A stretch of DNA of 64,000 nt from Cyclobacterium plantarum (lineage in GTDB: Bacteria > Bacteroidota > Bacteroidia > Cytophagales > Cyclobacteriaceae). How positions within the stretch are numbered: position 1 is the first letter of the stretch; every line of letters begins with the position of its first letter. The position numbers and the translations under genes were made by a program. Under the pieces are notes generated by a model. The model had not been told where the DNA came from. It worked only from the letters and a program-made list of their open reading frames with translations, and did not search any database. The DNA is taken from positions 1 through 64,000 of the forward strand of contig NZ_JAANYN010000014.1 of NCBI RefSeq assembly GCF_011290685.1, read 5' to 3'. Below, in pieces: positions 17,090 through 26,020 of the stretch.

Positions 17090-18180
17090 AATGGCTGGTA
17101 GCACCCAACGCATTTAAGGGCACATTGCTGGCAGAAGAGGCTGCTGCCACCATCAAGAAAGTAATCCTGGACTTGCATCCCAGTGACCAGGTGGATACCT
17201 GTCCCATTGCTGATGGTGGAGATGGTACGTGTTTTTTGCTGAGTCAGCAATTGGACCTGGACATTATCCCCGCCACAGCCTGTGGTCCTTTGGGCAGGCC
17301 TGTGAAGGGTTTTTTTGGCTTCGATAAAGCTTCCGGGGCCGCATTCCTGGATGTGTCCACCGTTTCCGGGATCAAGTGGCTGGCAGATCATGAAAGAGAC
17401 CCCTGGACAGCAAGCTCCTATGGCACAGGGGAGCTGATCCAAAAGGCCCTGGCCCTGGGGGCGAAAAAAATCATTCTGGGACTCGGGGGAAGTGCCAGTG
17501 TGGATATGGGAACTGGTATTTTACAGGCCCTGGGCGTTCAGTTTTTAGATGCAAAAGGAAGGGAATTGTCGCAATTCAGCCCCGGGTTTTTGGATAAAAT
17601 CAGGCATATTCAGTTGAGAAGAAAACTTCCTGAGGTATCTTTTACCTGCTTATGTGATGTAAGCAATAATTTCTTTGGCGCATCCGGTGCCATCCCTGTA
17701 TTTGGTCCTCAAAAGGGCTTGCTTTTAGCAGATCACCAAAAATTTCTAACGGCTTCTCAAAACCTTTTTAATTTGTTCCAAAGGAAATGCAAATGGGAAC
17801 TGCAGGATCAGCCCTGTTTTGGAGCGGCGGGGGGAATTGCTTTGGGCTTAAGTGCTTTTTTCCCTACCGAAATGAAACAAGGGGCCAGGTATTTTTTTGA
17901 CAAAACCCGCGTAGAAGAGCGGATGTTGGCGGCAGATATCGCAATTACCGGAGAAGGTAAGTTTGATACCCAATCCGCCCATGGAAAAGGCAGTTTTGAA
18001 TTGTTGCAATTGGCCAAAAGAATAGGAAAGCCGATTTGGCTGGTTTCTGCTGGGAATGAGGGAGAGCAAATAGGTTTTGATAAGGTGTTGCGGTTGCCAG
18101 ATCTGGATTTCAATTCCCCGGAGCTGATGGAAAAGGCCCGGGAAAACCTAAGGGATACCGTTATGCAGGGTTTAGCCTAG
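17086..18180 (+). CDS. Glycerate kinase (GlxK/GarK type)
   Basis: A 364-residue cytosolic kinase that phosphorylates D-glycerate, feeding glyoxylate or serine breakdown into glycolysis. The N-terminal APNAFKGTL, the ADGGDGT motif and the GLGGSASVDMGTG loop are typical of the type-I glycerate kinase family, and the AITGEGKFDTQS segment near the C-terminus is highly conserved. It overlaps the symporter gene by four bases, so import of a small amino acid and glycerate use may be coexpressed; a pathway from glycine or serine to glycerate is a reasonable but unproven link. Confidence 0.9.
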   Translation: MKWLVAPNAFKGTLLAEEAAATIKKVILDLHPSDQVDTCPIADGGDGTCFLLSQQLDLDIIPATACGPLGRPVKGFFGFDKASGAAFLDVSTVSGIKWLADHERDPWTASSYGTGELIQKALALGAKKIILGLGGSASVDMGTGILQALGVQFLDAKGRELSQFSPGFLDKIRHIQLRRKLPEVSFTCLCDVSNNFFGASGAIPVFGPQKGLLLADHQKFLTASQNLFNLFQRKCKWELQDQPCFGAAGGIALGLSAFFPTEMKQGARYFFDKTRVEERMLAADIAITGEGKFDTQSAHGKGSFELLQLAKRIGKPIWLVSAGNEGEQIGFDKVLRLPDLDFNSPELMEKARENLRDTVMQGLA

Positions 18181-18344
18181 CATGGTTTTTTGACAATTGT
18201 ATTATCGGTCCAGGATTAACCAGGATTGAAATTCTGAGCATGTTTACATTATGCGGATTTCGAATCCCCAAAATCTGTACCGGGGAATTTAAATCCCAGT
18301 GAGCAGGTAAGCCTCGCAGGGATTAAAAAAAACACAAGCATTCG
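18181..18344. other. Intergenic region with degenerate palindromes
   Basis: Between the convergent glycerate kinase and LytTR genes. It holds GGATTTCGAATCCCC and GGGGAATTTAAATCCC palindromes of the same dispersed kind as the left edge of the window. They may help end both transcripts, but there is no strong T-tract terminator. Confidence 0.4.
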
Positions 18345-19058
18345 CTATAAGGTATTGATTTTCTTCAATAAGCTTTGCTTGAACTGCTTGCTCACAGGTA
18401 ATGTTTTTTTGTTGATTTCAACAAAACCATCCCCAACAGCTTCAATTTTAGGGATATTGACCAGATAGGACCGGTGAATGCGGATAAAGCGATGAACGGG
18501 AAGTTTGTTGGCCAGCACTTTCAGCGGTGAAACTACCAGAATTGTCTGCTCCCTGGTGTGGATTTTTGCGTAATTTCTTTCAGCTTCCAGATAATATATG
18601 TCCTCATAAAGCACCTTTACCAGTTTGTTATGATTCCTGATGAAAATACTTTCTTCATTAAATGTTGCAGGCCTTGCCTTCTCATTATTATAATTGAGTT
18701 GTGCTATGACCAACTCCAATGTTCTTTCCAATTCCTGGTAGCGGAATGGTTTAGAAATAAAGGCAAAAGGGTGGGTTTTTTTGGCTTTTTCAAAATGCGC
18801 TGCATCATTGTTGCCGGTAAGGAAAATAACAGTGGTATCATCGACTTCCTGTATCCTGCTAACGGTTTCAATACCGTCCATTCCTCCTCCCAATCCGATG
18901 TCCACCAACAAAATATCAGGCCGGAATTGGTGAAAATGTTGTATGGCTTCTTCTCCATTGTTTTTGATACCGGTTACTTCATAACCAGACTTTTTGAGAT
19001 TTTGAGCCAGATCCGCAGCCAGAACCAAATCATCTTCAATGATCATTGTTTTTATCAT
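18345..19058 (-). CDS. LytTR-type response regulator
   Basis: A 237-residue regulator with an N-terminal receiver domain (phospho-acceptor Asp53 in LLVDIGLGG, Lys near 102 in FISKPF) and a C-terminal LytTR DNA-binding domain (about 135-237, including YYLEAERNYAKIHT and FIRIHRSYLVN). By family it binds direct repeats in promoters as a dimer. Its start overlaps the stop of the histidine kinase gene by four bases (ATGA), so the kinase is its cognate partner. Targets are unknown. Confidence 0.9.
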   Translation of the reverse strand: MIKTMIIEDDLVLAADLAQNLKKSGYEVTGIKNNGEEAIQHFHQFRPDILLVDIGLGGGMDGIETVSRIQEVDDTTVIFLTGNNDAAHFEKAKKTHPFAFISKPFRYQELERTLELVIAQLNYNNEKARPATFNEESIFIRNHNKLVKVLYEDIYYLEAERNYAKIHTREQTILVVSPLKVLANKLPVHRFIRIHRSYLVNIPKIEAVGDGFVEINKKTLPVSKQFKQSLLKKINTL

Positions 19059-21007
19059 GCGTAAACCGTTTGTGGTGCTGTGTGAAAGGTCAGCAGGAAG
19101 TATGTTCCCTTATGGTTTATTTTTTCTATTTCCCCATTGAGCTGGCTGCTTAGCAACTGAATCAGCTGGGCACCGAAACCTGCCGGACTATCCGGATTCT
19201 TTTCTCTGAATCCTACCCCATCGTCCCTGTAATGCAGTTTTAAGCTGTGATTTATTTTTTCCAGTTGAATGGTAATTTGACCTGAACCTGTTTTCGGGAA
19301 GGCATACTTCAGGGAATTGGTAATCAATTCGTTTACGATCAGTCCTATGGGTATGGCCTTCACAATATCCAATTCCATGGGTTTCATATCACATGTCAGA
19401 TTCACCTTATTTCCGGCACCAAAACTGTAGACGATTTCCTCTCCCAATTTGGAAAAATAATCCTTCATTTCTATGCAGGCAAGGTTTTTTCCCTGGTATA
19501 GCTTTTGGTGAACCAAACCCATGCTTTGCACCCTGGTCTGGCTTTCAAGCATGATTTGCAGCATTTGCGGATCTTTTATACGTGCGGATTGAAGGGAGAG
19601 CAAACTACTTACTACCTGAAGGTTATTTTTGATGCGGTGATGTGTTTCCCGAACCAAAAAACTTTTTTCTTTATTCTGAATTTCCAGCAAATGGTTTTTC
19701 TTTTTGATTATCCTGTAACCCCGAAAAAGTACCAGGATGAATACAAAAAGGAGTATACTTCCAACATACCAATAGGTTGCTTTCTTTTTCTGTTGAGCAA
19801 GGTCAATGGATTGCTGCTTTATCGTATTTTCTTTTTGAGCCAGATCCAGAGCTGCTTTCAGGGTAGCTGTTTTTTGTTCGGTTTCCTTATTGAATATGGT
19901 TTGGTTTAATGTATGGTAGGTCTTATAGGCTGACAAAGCCTTATCACTATTCCCCAACATTTCATAGGTGTTACTTAAGTTTTCATAAACCTTGCTTAAA
20001 AAAAAATGGTCGCCGAAATCCTCCCCTGCCACTTTGATACTGTTTATCAAATAACTTTCGGCTTCCCTGAAATTGCCCATCGCATAGGTTACTTCCCCCA
20101 ATCCAAGTAAAGCCCTCATTTGCATGAATTCGTTGTCCAGTAATTCGGCATAGTACAGAGCGTTGTTTCCTGCTTTTTTTGCCGCCGGGAAGTCATTTTT
20201 ATAGATATAAAGGGTTACCAGTGAAATGTAAGCATCGCTGAGGTTATTGTAAAAACCAAACTTTTCTCCCATGGCAATACTTTCCAGGAAATGACTTTCC
20301 GCCTTGTCGATCTGAGACAAAGCCAGGTAATTGTTTCCCAGGACGTAATGGGTAAAGTCAAAATCCAAATCATCAATCCCCCTTTTTTGAAACAATTCCA
20401 GGGATTTGAGTCCATAGATTAATCCGCTTTCGTACTTTCCCTGCTTCCAAAATAAATAACTGATATCGCTATAAGCCATGGCCTGGGCTTTAAGGTCGCT
20501 GGTGGCAATGCCTAAATCCAGGGTTTTTTTTGCCCAGTCAAAGGCTTTGCCCAGATCACCCCTGCGCTCATAAACATATCCCAGGTTGGTGTACAATAAC
20601 CACAGGTCATTTGGGTAGACTTTATGCTGAGCAGACCTTAGGTAGATTTCAGCCTGATCCGGTTCATCCATTCTCAATAGTATGGCACCTTTGATCAACT
20701 GAAACCTGCCTTCCCAAACCTTGTTTTTTGCCTTTCTGCTTTCTTCCAGCCCCTGATCCGTAAAAACCAAAGCCCGGTTGAGATTCCTGGTATGTGTATA
20801 ATACCCCAGGTCCCATAGTACCCTCCACCGGAGGCTGTCAGGTTTCAATGGCTGAAGCGATAAGTGCTGCAATTCATCCAGATACTCCCGTGCAAAATCA
20901 GGAGGATACGAAAATACCGGCTTGTATGTTGTTGAATTCTGGCCAAACACGTTTCCTGGTAAAAAACAAAACCAAATAAAACCAGGGAGAATGAGCAAAA
21001 ACTTCAT
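19055..21007 (-). CDS. TPR-repeat sensor histidine kinase (HisKA_2 type)
   Basis: A 650-residue kinase: signal peptide (1-22), a periplasmic array of tetratricopeptide repeats (about 60-370), a coiled segment, one membrane helix (412-430), then a HisKA_2 dimerisation domain with His457 in ETHHRIKNN and a C-terminal HATPase (ELITNSLKYAFP as N box, DDGVGFRE as G1). The frame is open 57 codons upstream, but the ATG at 21007 starts exactly at the signal peptide and is preferred. It phosphorylates the LytTR regulator encoded next. This layout is widespread in Bacteroidota; the ligand is not known. Confidence 0.88.
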   Translation of the reverse strand: MKFLLILPGFIWFCFLPGNVFGQNSTTYKPVFSYPPDFAREYLDELQHLSLQPLKPDSLRWRVLWDLGYYTHTRNLNRALVFTDQGLEESRKAKNKVWEGRFQLIKGAILLRMDEPDQAEIYLRSAQHKVYPNDLWLLYTNLGYVYERRGDLGKAFDWAKKTLDLGIATSDLKAQAMAYSDISYLFWKQGKYESGLIYGLKSLELFQKRGIDDLDFDFTHYVLGNNYLALSQIDKAESHFLESIAMGEKFGFYNNLSDAYISLVTLYIYKNDFPAAKKAGNNALYYAELLDNEFMQMRALLGLGEVTYAMGNFREAESYLINSIKVAGEDFGDHFFLSKVYENLSNTYEMLGNSDKALSAYKTYHTLNQTIFNKETEQKTATLKAALDLAQKENTIKQQSIDLAQQKKKATYWYVGSILLFVFILVLFRGYRIIKKKNHLLEIQNKEKSFLVRETHHRIKNNLQVVSSLLSLQSARIKDPQMLQIMLESQTRVQSMGLVHQKLYQGKNLACIEMKDYFSKLGEEIVYSFGAGNKVNLTCDMKPMELDIVKAIPIGLIVNELITNSLKYAFPKTGSGQITIQLEKINHSLKLHYRDDGVGFREKNPDSPAGFGAQLIQLLSSQLNGEIEKINHKGTYFLLTFHTAPQTVYA

Positions 21008-21233
21008 ACAATAAATATAACAAAAAACCGCTAATAACCGGCTTTTTGATATTGTCAGGTATAGGATTTTTTTACTATTTATAGGTGCCAGGAAAACAAA
21101 AGTCCGCCGCCCGGACAAAAATTCAACCCATTGGGAAAACAAGTCTTGTTTGCAGCAGGGATAATGGTTTACTTTCAACCTGAATACAATCCTACAAAAA
21201 CAATAAAGATTAAGGTTTTTAACAAAATAAATG

Positions 21234-21263
21234 CAGCCTCCCCTGGAGGCTGTTTTTATTTTT
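21234..21263 (+). terminator. Strong hairpin with T-tract and no obvious upstream gene
   Basis: CAGCCTCC and GGAGGCTG pair around a CCT loop and are followed by TTTTTATTTTT on the plus strand. No plus-strand gene ends nearby: the last one stops at 18180. It lies between the divergent kinase genes. It could end a short untranslated RNA or act as an attenuator for the hybrid kinase; the minus strand side has only a weaker A-rich flank. Confidence 0.6.
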
Positions 21264-21340
21264 ACCCTTCTTTTTTTTAAACAACTTTTTATGCATTGTA
21301 AGGCTCTTTTTGTTTATGATAAAATTTATAAATTCATCAA

Positions 21341-21387
21341 ACATATGGTCATATCGGGTAAATAATTATTAATAAAGTACCATATGT
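21341..21387. promoter_or_regulatory. Inverted repeat ACATATGGT/ACCATATGT upstream of the hybrid kinase
   Basis: Two 9-base arms, exact reverse complements, at 21341-21349 and 21379-21387, 46 bp before the start codon at 21433. Each arm holds a CATATG core. This may be a regulator site; no other evidence supports it. Confidence 0.3.
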
Positions 21388-21432
21388 GTTTTTATTCTTC
21401 TATATTACTTCTCAATAAGAAGTTTTTTTACT

Positions 21433-24063
21433 ATGCTTTCGTATTCGGAATATCCCTTATTGTTTTTCGTTTTGATGGCTGTTGCTATCGTTCCTGTTTT
21501 GTTTCCACTTCTGATCAGAAAGGAGAAACAACAAAGAGTATTCAGGTATTTCATTGGATTGATGCTGGCTTGTTTTGCCTATTCATTTTCCTATTTTCTG
21601 GAATTGACCCTGCCAGCTGTTTCAATAAAAATAGTAATGGTCAAAGCCCAATACCTGGGGGCGGTGTTTTTTGCGCCCCTTGTCATTTTGTTTACCCTGG
21701 CTTATACCAGAAAAAGCCAGTGGATTTCCAATAAATTGATCTATGCTTTACTTTTTCTTCCTTTTCTGAATTTAATCGCTGTGTGGACCAATGAATGGCA
21801 CCAGCTGTTTTATACTTCTTTTGAAACCGTAGACAATGGACATTTTCAAGTGATGCAAACAGGGAAGGGCCTCGGTTATTGGATACATCAGGGCTACACG
21901 TTGATTTTATTGTTTGTCAGTCTTGGTTTGCTGCTTAAAAGAGTCAGGGAAATCCCGCCCTCTGATTCAAGGCAGGTGATCATGGTCATCCTGGGTTTAT
22001 GTAGTCCTTTGTTGTTGTATATATATTATTTAGTGGGAAAATTTCCCTTTCTTCTTGATCCTATCCCTTTTGGGTTCCTGGGTACAAGTGTGTTTTTTTA
22101 TTTTGGACTAAAAAAATTCAACCTTTTTAAAATTGTGCCCATTGCCTATCACACCCTTTTCAATAATATGCAGGAAGGTGTACTGGTATTGGATAGCAAC
22201 GGAAATCTCGCAACCTTGAACCTGTCAGCAGCAAAAATGATTGGTATTAGCAAAGTTGATGAAAAAAGGGCCGTTTTGGAAATAGAAAAAAACTGGCCCG
22301 AAATAAAGGAGCTATTTACGGGGCAGAATGACTTTCAGGTTTGTGAAATAAAAAGGAGGGTGGACGGATTTACCCACTGGTACCTGCTTACCAAATCTTT
22401 AATAAAGGATGAAAATCAGAAAGTAGCCGGTAGCTTGCTTGTGATTAGGGAAATTACCCAACAAAAAAATTTCCAAATGGAAATAGAGCGGTCAAGGGAA
22501 GCTGCTGAGGAGGCCAACCGGGCAAAGAGCGAGTTTTTGGCCAATATGAGTCATGAAATCAGGACCCCATTAAACGGGGTCATAGGCTTTACGGAATTAC
22601 TGACCAAAACAAAATTGAATGAGCAGCAACTGAGATATGCTCAAACTGCCCTGAATTCAGCCAATACCTTACTGGGTCTGATCAATGATGTGCTTGACCT
22701 GGCAAAAATTGAGTCAGGTAAAACTGATCTTCATCCCGAAAATGTCCCCCTCCATGAGCTACTTGAAAATATTTTGGACGTTTTAAGTTTTCAGGCCCAC
22801 CAGAAAGGTCTGGAGTTGATTTTGGACCTGGGATCTAATGTGCCTGCTGTTATAGAAACAGATGAACTTAAACTCAGGCAGGTGTTGATAAACTTGCTCA
22901 ACAATGCTTTAAAATTTACCGAGGCAGGGGAGGTATTGCTGAAAGTGGAATGGATGGAAAATGTGGAAGACGGCGATAGGGGAAACATCCGGTTTTCTGT
23001 TATCGATTCAGGTGTAGGTATACCCGAGGAAAAACAGGAATTGATTTTTGAGGCTTTTTCTCAGGCAGATTCCTCCACAACCAAGAAATTTGGTGGAACA
23101 GGTCTTGGGCTGACCATTTCCAACAAACTGCTCAAACTGATGCAGAGTAAGATACAGCTTAGGAGCGAGGCGGGAATAGGGAGCTGTTTTTATTTTGACC
23201 TGATGGTGCCCTATAAAAAAAGGACTGAGAAAAAGATAAGGGGGTTTTCTGAGGTATTGATCATTGACGGGAATGAAAATTCAGGCAGGTCGATTGAAAA
23301 ATACTGTATGAATTTCGGGTTGAAAACCATTGTCCTTACTTCAATAAATGATTCATTTACCCTACTTGAGAAAAACAGGGATATTTCAGTGGTATTACTG
23401 AACCATAAGATATTGGGTAAAAACAGTGTGGCTGCCATGGAGCAAATGATGCGCATTGCCCGTCCTTCAAAAAAGAAAATTGAATTTGTGGCAGTAGTAG
23501 GCAGCAGCGATAAGGAAGAAACGATCAAATCCTACGAAGGGATCGGCTGTACCTGGGTGCTGGACAAACCTGTGACACCAGGCAAATTAAAGGCATTGTT
23601 TACCAAAATCCTGGCTATTGAGCTTAAGCCCAAAACATCTCGTCCTATTGCCAAAAAACCCGCAGAAATTCCTCACAGCGGTTTCAAGCTGCTGCTGGCA
23701 GAAGACAATGCGGTAAACCGGATGTTGGTAAAAATTCATTTTGAAAGACTGATACCCGGTGCCAGGGTGCTGGAAGCCGAAGAAGGAAAGCAAGCTATGG
23801 CTATTTTTTTGAAAGAAAAACCGGACCTGGTCATTACAGACATTCATATGCCTGGAATGAATGGATATGAATTGTTGCGGGCCATCAGGGAAACACCTCA
23901 TGGGAAAAACATACCGGTAATAGGGTTTACCGCCAATGCTATAATCAGGGAAAAGACGGCTACACCGGACCATGACTTTGATGCCTATCTCACCAAACCA
24001 GTGAAACAGGATAAATTCCGCGAGGTGGTGAGCAACTGCCTATTCAAAAATGAAGCGGAATAA
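21433..24063 (+). CDS. Hybrid sensor histidine kinase with two receiver domains
   Basis: An 876-residue membrane kinase. Residues 1-230 hold seven membrane helices like the 7TM sensor module of bacterial kinases, about 240-345 a PAS domain, 355-430 a HisKA domain with His374 in NMSHEIRTPL, and 475-595 a HATPase (NNALKFTEAG, DSGVGIPEE, GGTGLGLTIS). Two receiver-like domains follow. The first (about 605-725) has Asn in place of the acceptor aspartate (VVLLNHKI) and is probably a pseudo-receiver; the second (about 752-872) has a normal acceptor near Asp803 (ITDIHMPGM) and TKPVK lysine. No output gene is adjacent. Confidence 0.88.
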   Translation: MLSYSEYPLLFFVLMAVAIVPVLFPLLIRKEKQQRVFRYFIGLMLACFAYSFSYFLELTLPAVSIKIVMVKAQYLGAVFFAPLVILFTLAYTRKSQWISNKLIYALLFLPFLNLIAVWTNEWHQLFYTSFETVDNGHFQVMQTGKGLGYWIHQGYTLILLFVSLGLLLKRVREIPPSDSRQVIMVILGLCSPLLLYIYYLVGKFPFLLDPIPFGFLGTSVFFYFGLKKFNLFKIVPIAYHTLFNNMQEGVLVLDSNGNLATLNLSAAKMIGISKVDEKRAVLEIEKNWPEIKELFTGQNDFQVCEIKRRVDGFTHWYLLTKSLIKDENQKVAGSLLVIREITQQKNFQMEIERSREAAEEANRAKSEFLANMSHEIRTPLNGVIGFTELLTKTKLNEQQLRYAQTALNSANTLLGLINDVLDLAKIESGKTDLHPENVPLHELLENILDVLSFQAHQKGLELILDLGSNVPAVIETDELKLRQVLINLLNNALKFTEAGEVLLKVEWMENVEDGDRGNIRFSVIDSGVGIPEEKQELIFEAFSQADSSTTKKFGGTGLGLTISNKLLKLMQSKIQLRSEAGIGSCFYFDLMVPYKKRTEKKIRGFSEVLIIDGNENSGRSIEKYCMNFGLKTIVLTSINDSFTLLEKNRDISVVLLNHKILGKNSVAAMEQMMRIARPSKKKIEFVAVVGSSDKEETIKSYEGIGCTWVLDKPVTPGKLKALFTKILAIELKPKTSRPIAKKPAEIPHSGFKLLLAEDNAVNRMLVKIHFERLIPGARVLEAEEGKQAMAIFLKEKPDLVITDIHMPGMNGYELLRAIRETPHGKNIPVIGFTANAIIREKTATPDHDFDAYLTKPVKQDKFREVVSNCLFKNEAE

Positions 24064-24093
24064 AAAAGGGGCACAGCTGCTTGGCTGTTCCCC
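24062..24093 (-). terminator. Terminator of the ferredoxin transcript
   Basis: GGGG.ACAGC pairs with GCTGT.CCCC; on the minus strand the hairpin is followed by six T, right for a transcript coming from the ferredoxin gene. It lies directly after the stop of the convergent hybrid kinase and may serve both. Confidence 0.65.
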
Positions 24094-24103
24094 TCATTGA
24101 TTT

Positions 24104-24424
24104 TTAATTGTCTTCTCCCCTTAGCTTGATGACTGCCCCATCCAATTCTTCACTTATTCTGATTTGGCAAGCCAGTCTGCTGGTAGGAAAAAACTCCGGA
24201 AGTGCTTCCAATTGATCCAATTCAACATCAGTGGCTTCTCCCAGGCTTGTTTTTCCGGACAAAACCTCTATGTGGCAAGTGGCGCAAAGTGCCATGCCTC
24301 CACAGGTGGCCAGTACTGGATATTCGGATGCTTTTAAAACCTCCATCAGACTGAGTCCCATGTCATCAGGGGCCTCAATATCCTGGCGATTGCCTTCCAG
24401 GTCTTCTACAGTGAATGTTACCAT
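24104..24424 (-). CDS. 2Fe-2S ferredoxin (adrenodoxin type)
   Basis: A 106-residue electron carrier. The cluster ligands are Cys41, Cys47, Cys50 and Cys86, in CGGMALCATC and LACQI, the C-x5-C-x2-C...C spacing of adrenodoxin-type ferredoxins. It follows the ferredoxin reductase gene by 15 bp on the same strand, so the two probably form an electron-transfer pair from NADPH; the final acceptor (monooxygenase, desaturase or other) is not encoded nearby. Confidence 0.9.
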   Translation of the reverse strand: MVTFTVEDLEGNRQDIEAPDDMGLSLMEVLKASEYPVLATCGGMALCATCHIEVLSGKTSLGEATDVELDQLEALPEFFPTSRLACQIRISEELDGAVIKLRGEDN

Positions 24425-24439
24425 TTGCTAAAAATACAA

Positions 24440-25444
24440 TTAAAATGAATTGACTCCGTTTACAGTGGTATATTTAAAACTCAGTTTTTTATCCGGATAC
24501 ACATATTTAAAGGCCGACTGCATCATGATTGCGGCCTCATGAAATCCGCATAGAATCAGCTTCAATTTGCCAGGGTAGGTGTTGATGTCTCCAATGGCGT
24601 AAATTCTTTCAACTCCGGTGGAATAATCCCTGGTGTCTACTTCAATGGCATTTCTATCTACCGTCAAACCCCAGTCTGCAATGGGTCCAAGCTTGGGGCT
24701 AAGACCAAAAAGCGGGATTAAATAATCGGTATCAATCTTGATCTTTGCTTTGGCTTTATCTTCCAAAAGAACCGACGCCAGGTGCCCATTCCCTCCCAGT
24801 TCTTTCAGGTTGGCAGATAAAATCAAATCTATTTTCCCTTCATTGGCCAGGTCAAATACCTTGGAGGCAGAGTCCGGTGCTCCCCTGAATGTTTCATTCC
24901 TGTGCACCAAAGTCACCCGCTGGGCCACATCGGAAAGGTAAATGGCCCAATCAAGGGCTGAATCACCTCCACCTGCCAGAATCACTCTCTTATCCCGAAA
25001 CTGCTCGGGATTTTTAACCATATAAGCCACGCCCTTGCCTTCGAAAGTTTCTAAATTTTCCAGTACGGGCTTTCTGGGTTCAAAACATCCCAAACCTCCG
25101 GCAATGACCACAACCTGAGCATGAATTTGCGTTTTGTCATTGGTGGTCAGAATATAAGACCCATCGGTTTGTTTACTTAGATGGTCTACCCGTTCTCCCA
25201 GCGAAAAGGTGGGGGTGAAGGGTTTGATTTGATCCATGAGCTTATCTACCAACTCCTGGGCCTTAACCTCAGGATACCCCGGAATATCATAGATGGGCTT
25301 TTGGGGATAAATTTCCGAAAGCTGACCCCCTACCTGCGGCAAGGCATCTATCAAATGGCAGCGCATTTTCAATAAACCGGCTTCAAATACGGCAAACAAG
25401 CCTACCGGGCCTGCTCCTATAATACAAATGTCAGTAGTAATCAT
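24440..25444 (-). CDS. Ferredoxin--NADP reductase, thioredoxin-reductase-like type
   Basis: A 334-residue flavoprotein of the YumC/TrxR-like ferredoxin reductase group. FAD motif GAGPVG is at 10-15, the second nucleotide motif AGGGDSALDW mid-protein, and the AIGDINTYPGK segment binds FAD at the C-terminal side. The CxxC redox pair of true thioredoxin reductases is absent, which with the adjacent ferredoxin supports this call. It lies downstream of a MarR regulator, with a candidate operator and -7 element in the 95-bp gap. Confidence 0.87.
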   Translation of the reverse strand: MITTDICIIGAGPVGLFAVFEAGLLKMRCHLIDALPQVGGQLSEIYPQKPIYDIPGYPEVKAQELVDKLMDQIKPFTPTFSLGERVDHLSKQTDGSYILTTNDKTQIHAQVVVIAGGLGCFEPRKPVLENLETFEGKGVAYMVKNPEQFRDKRVILAGGGDSALDWAIYLSDVAQRVTLVHRNETFRGAPDSASKVFDLANEGKIDLILSANLKELGGNGHLASVLLEDKAKAKIKIDTDYLIPLFGLSPKLGPIADWGLTVDRNAIEVDTRDYSTGVERIYAIGDINTYPGKLKLILCGFHEAAIMMQSAFKYVYPDKKLSFKYTTVNGVNSF

Positions 25445-25495
25445 GGTATTATTCGATTTTTATGGTTGAACCCCATGAGGATTCGATTGTTTGTA

Positions 25496-25503
25496 CAAAT
25501 ATA
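25496..25503 (-). promoter_or_regulatory. Candidate -7 element of the reductase-ferredoxin operon
   Basis: TATATTTG on the minus strand fits TAnnTTTG, 51 bp before the start codon. It directly adjoins the palindrome at 25501-25520. No clear TTG -33 box is seen at the usual distance. Confidence 0.4.
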
Positions 25504-25504
25504 G

Positions 25505-25520
25505 TTAGTATAACAACTAT
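25505..25520. promoter_or_regulatory. Candidate MarR operator upstream of the reductase gene
   Basis: TTAGTATAACAACTAT, part of a larger imperfect palindrome ATAGTT-N8-AACTAT (25501-25520). Thirteen of 16 bases match a second site in front of the MarR gene itself (25982-25997). Both sites overlap or adjoin a TATATTTG element, the expected position for a repressor. Confidence 0.42.
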
Positions 25521-25538
25521 TATAAATAATTGGCGATT

Positions 25539-25973
25539 TTATTCTTCCAGGTTGCTGTAAATGGTGTTAAGAATCCGCTTGAATTCATGAAAATCTTTTT
25601 CATTTAAATTTTCCCAGGCCTTTTGCCTGATCAGTGCTATTTGAGGCTTTAATTCCGCTACCTTTTCTTTGCCTTGCGGCGTCAGGTGAAGCTGGTAACT
25701 CCTCCTGTCTTCCGGATGCTGGATCCGCTCCACATACCTTTTTTTACAAAGGATGTCCACAATCCTGGTCAATGTGGGATGATCTTTGAAAACAAGATGT
25801 GCCAGTTCTGTTTGACTGAGCTTCTCCTGTGCATCCAGATTTTTCATGACCAGCCACTGATCTACCGTGATGTCAAATTCCTTTACCTTAAACTTTTGCT
25901 GGGCATATTGTTTGACCTTCCTTGCGGTCCTGTCCAGCAGAAAGGAATACCTGCTAAATTGCTCGTATGTCAT
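25539..25973 (-). CDS. MarR-family transcriptional regulator
   Basis: A 144-residue winged-helix regulator. The recognition helix region KLSQTELAHLVFKDHPTLTR (about 55-74, only in part: LAHLVFKD) and the wing with PEDRRSYQL and LTPQGKEK are typical. Members usually repress a neighbouring operon and their own gene until a phenolic ligand or oxidant binds. It precedes the reductase-ferredoxin genes on the same strand, and matching candidate operators lie before both. No cysteine suited to OhrR-type peroxide sensing is seen near the N-terminus. Confidence 0.85.
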   Translation of the reverse strand: MTYEQFSRYSFLLDRTARKVKQYAQQKFKVKEFDITVDQWLVMKNLDAQEKLSQTELAHLVFKDHPTLTRIVDILCKKRYVERIQHPEDRRSYQLHLTPQGKEKVAELKPQIALIRQKAWENLNEKDFHEFKRILNTIYSNLEE

Positions 25974-25981
25974 GCCAATTA

Positions 25982-25997
25982 TTAGTACGACAAATAT
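25982..25997. promoter_or_regulatory. Candidate MarR autoregulatory operator
   Basis: TTAGTACGACAAATAT, 9-24 bp before the MarR start codon, differs from the site at 25505-25520 at three positions only. It overlaps a minus-strand TATATTTG (25991-25998). Confidence 0.42.
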
Positions 25998-26020
25998 AAA
26001 TATTATTTTTCAACAATATC

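Noticed and set aside
21008-21178. N-terminal extension of the TPR kinase
   Set aside because: The 57 extra codons precede a normal signal peptide and have no recognisable content.
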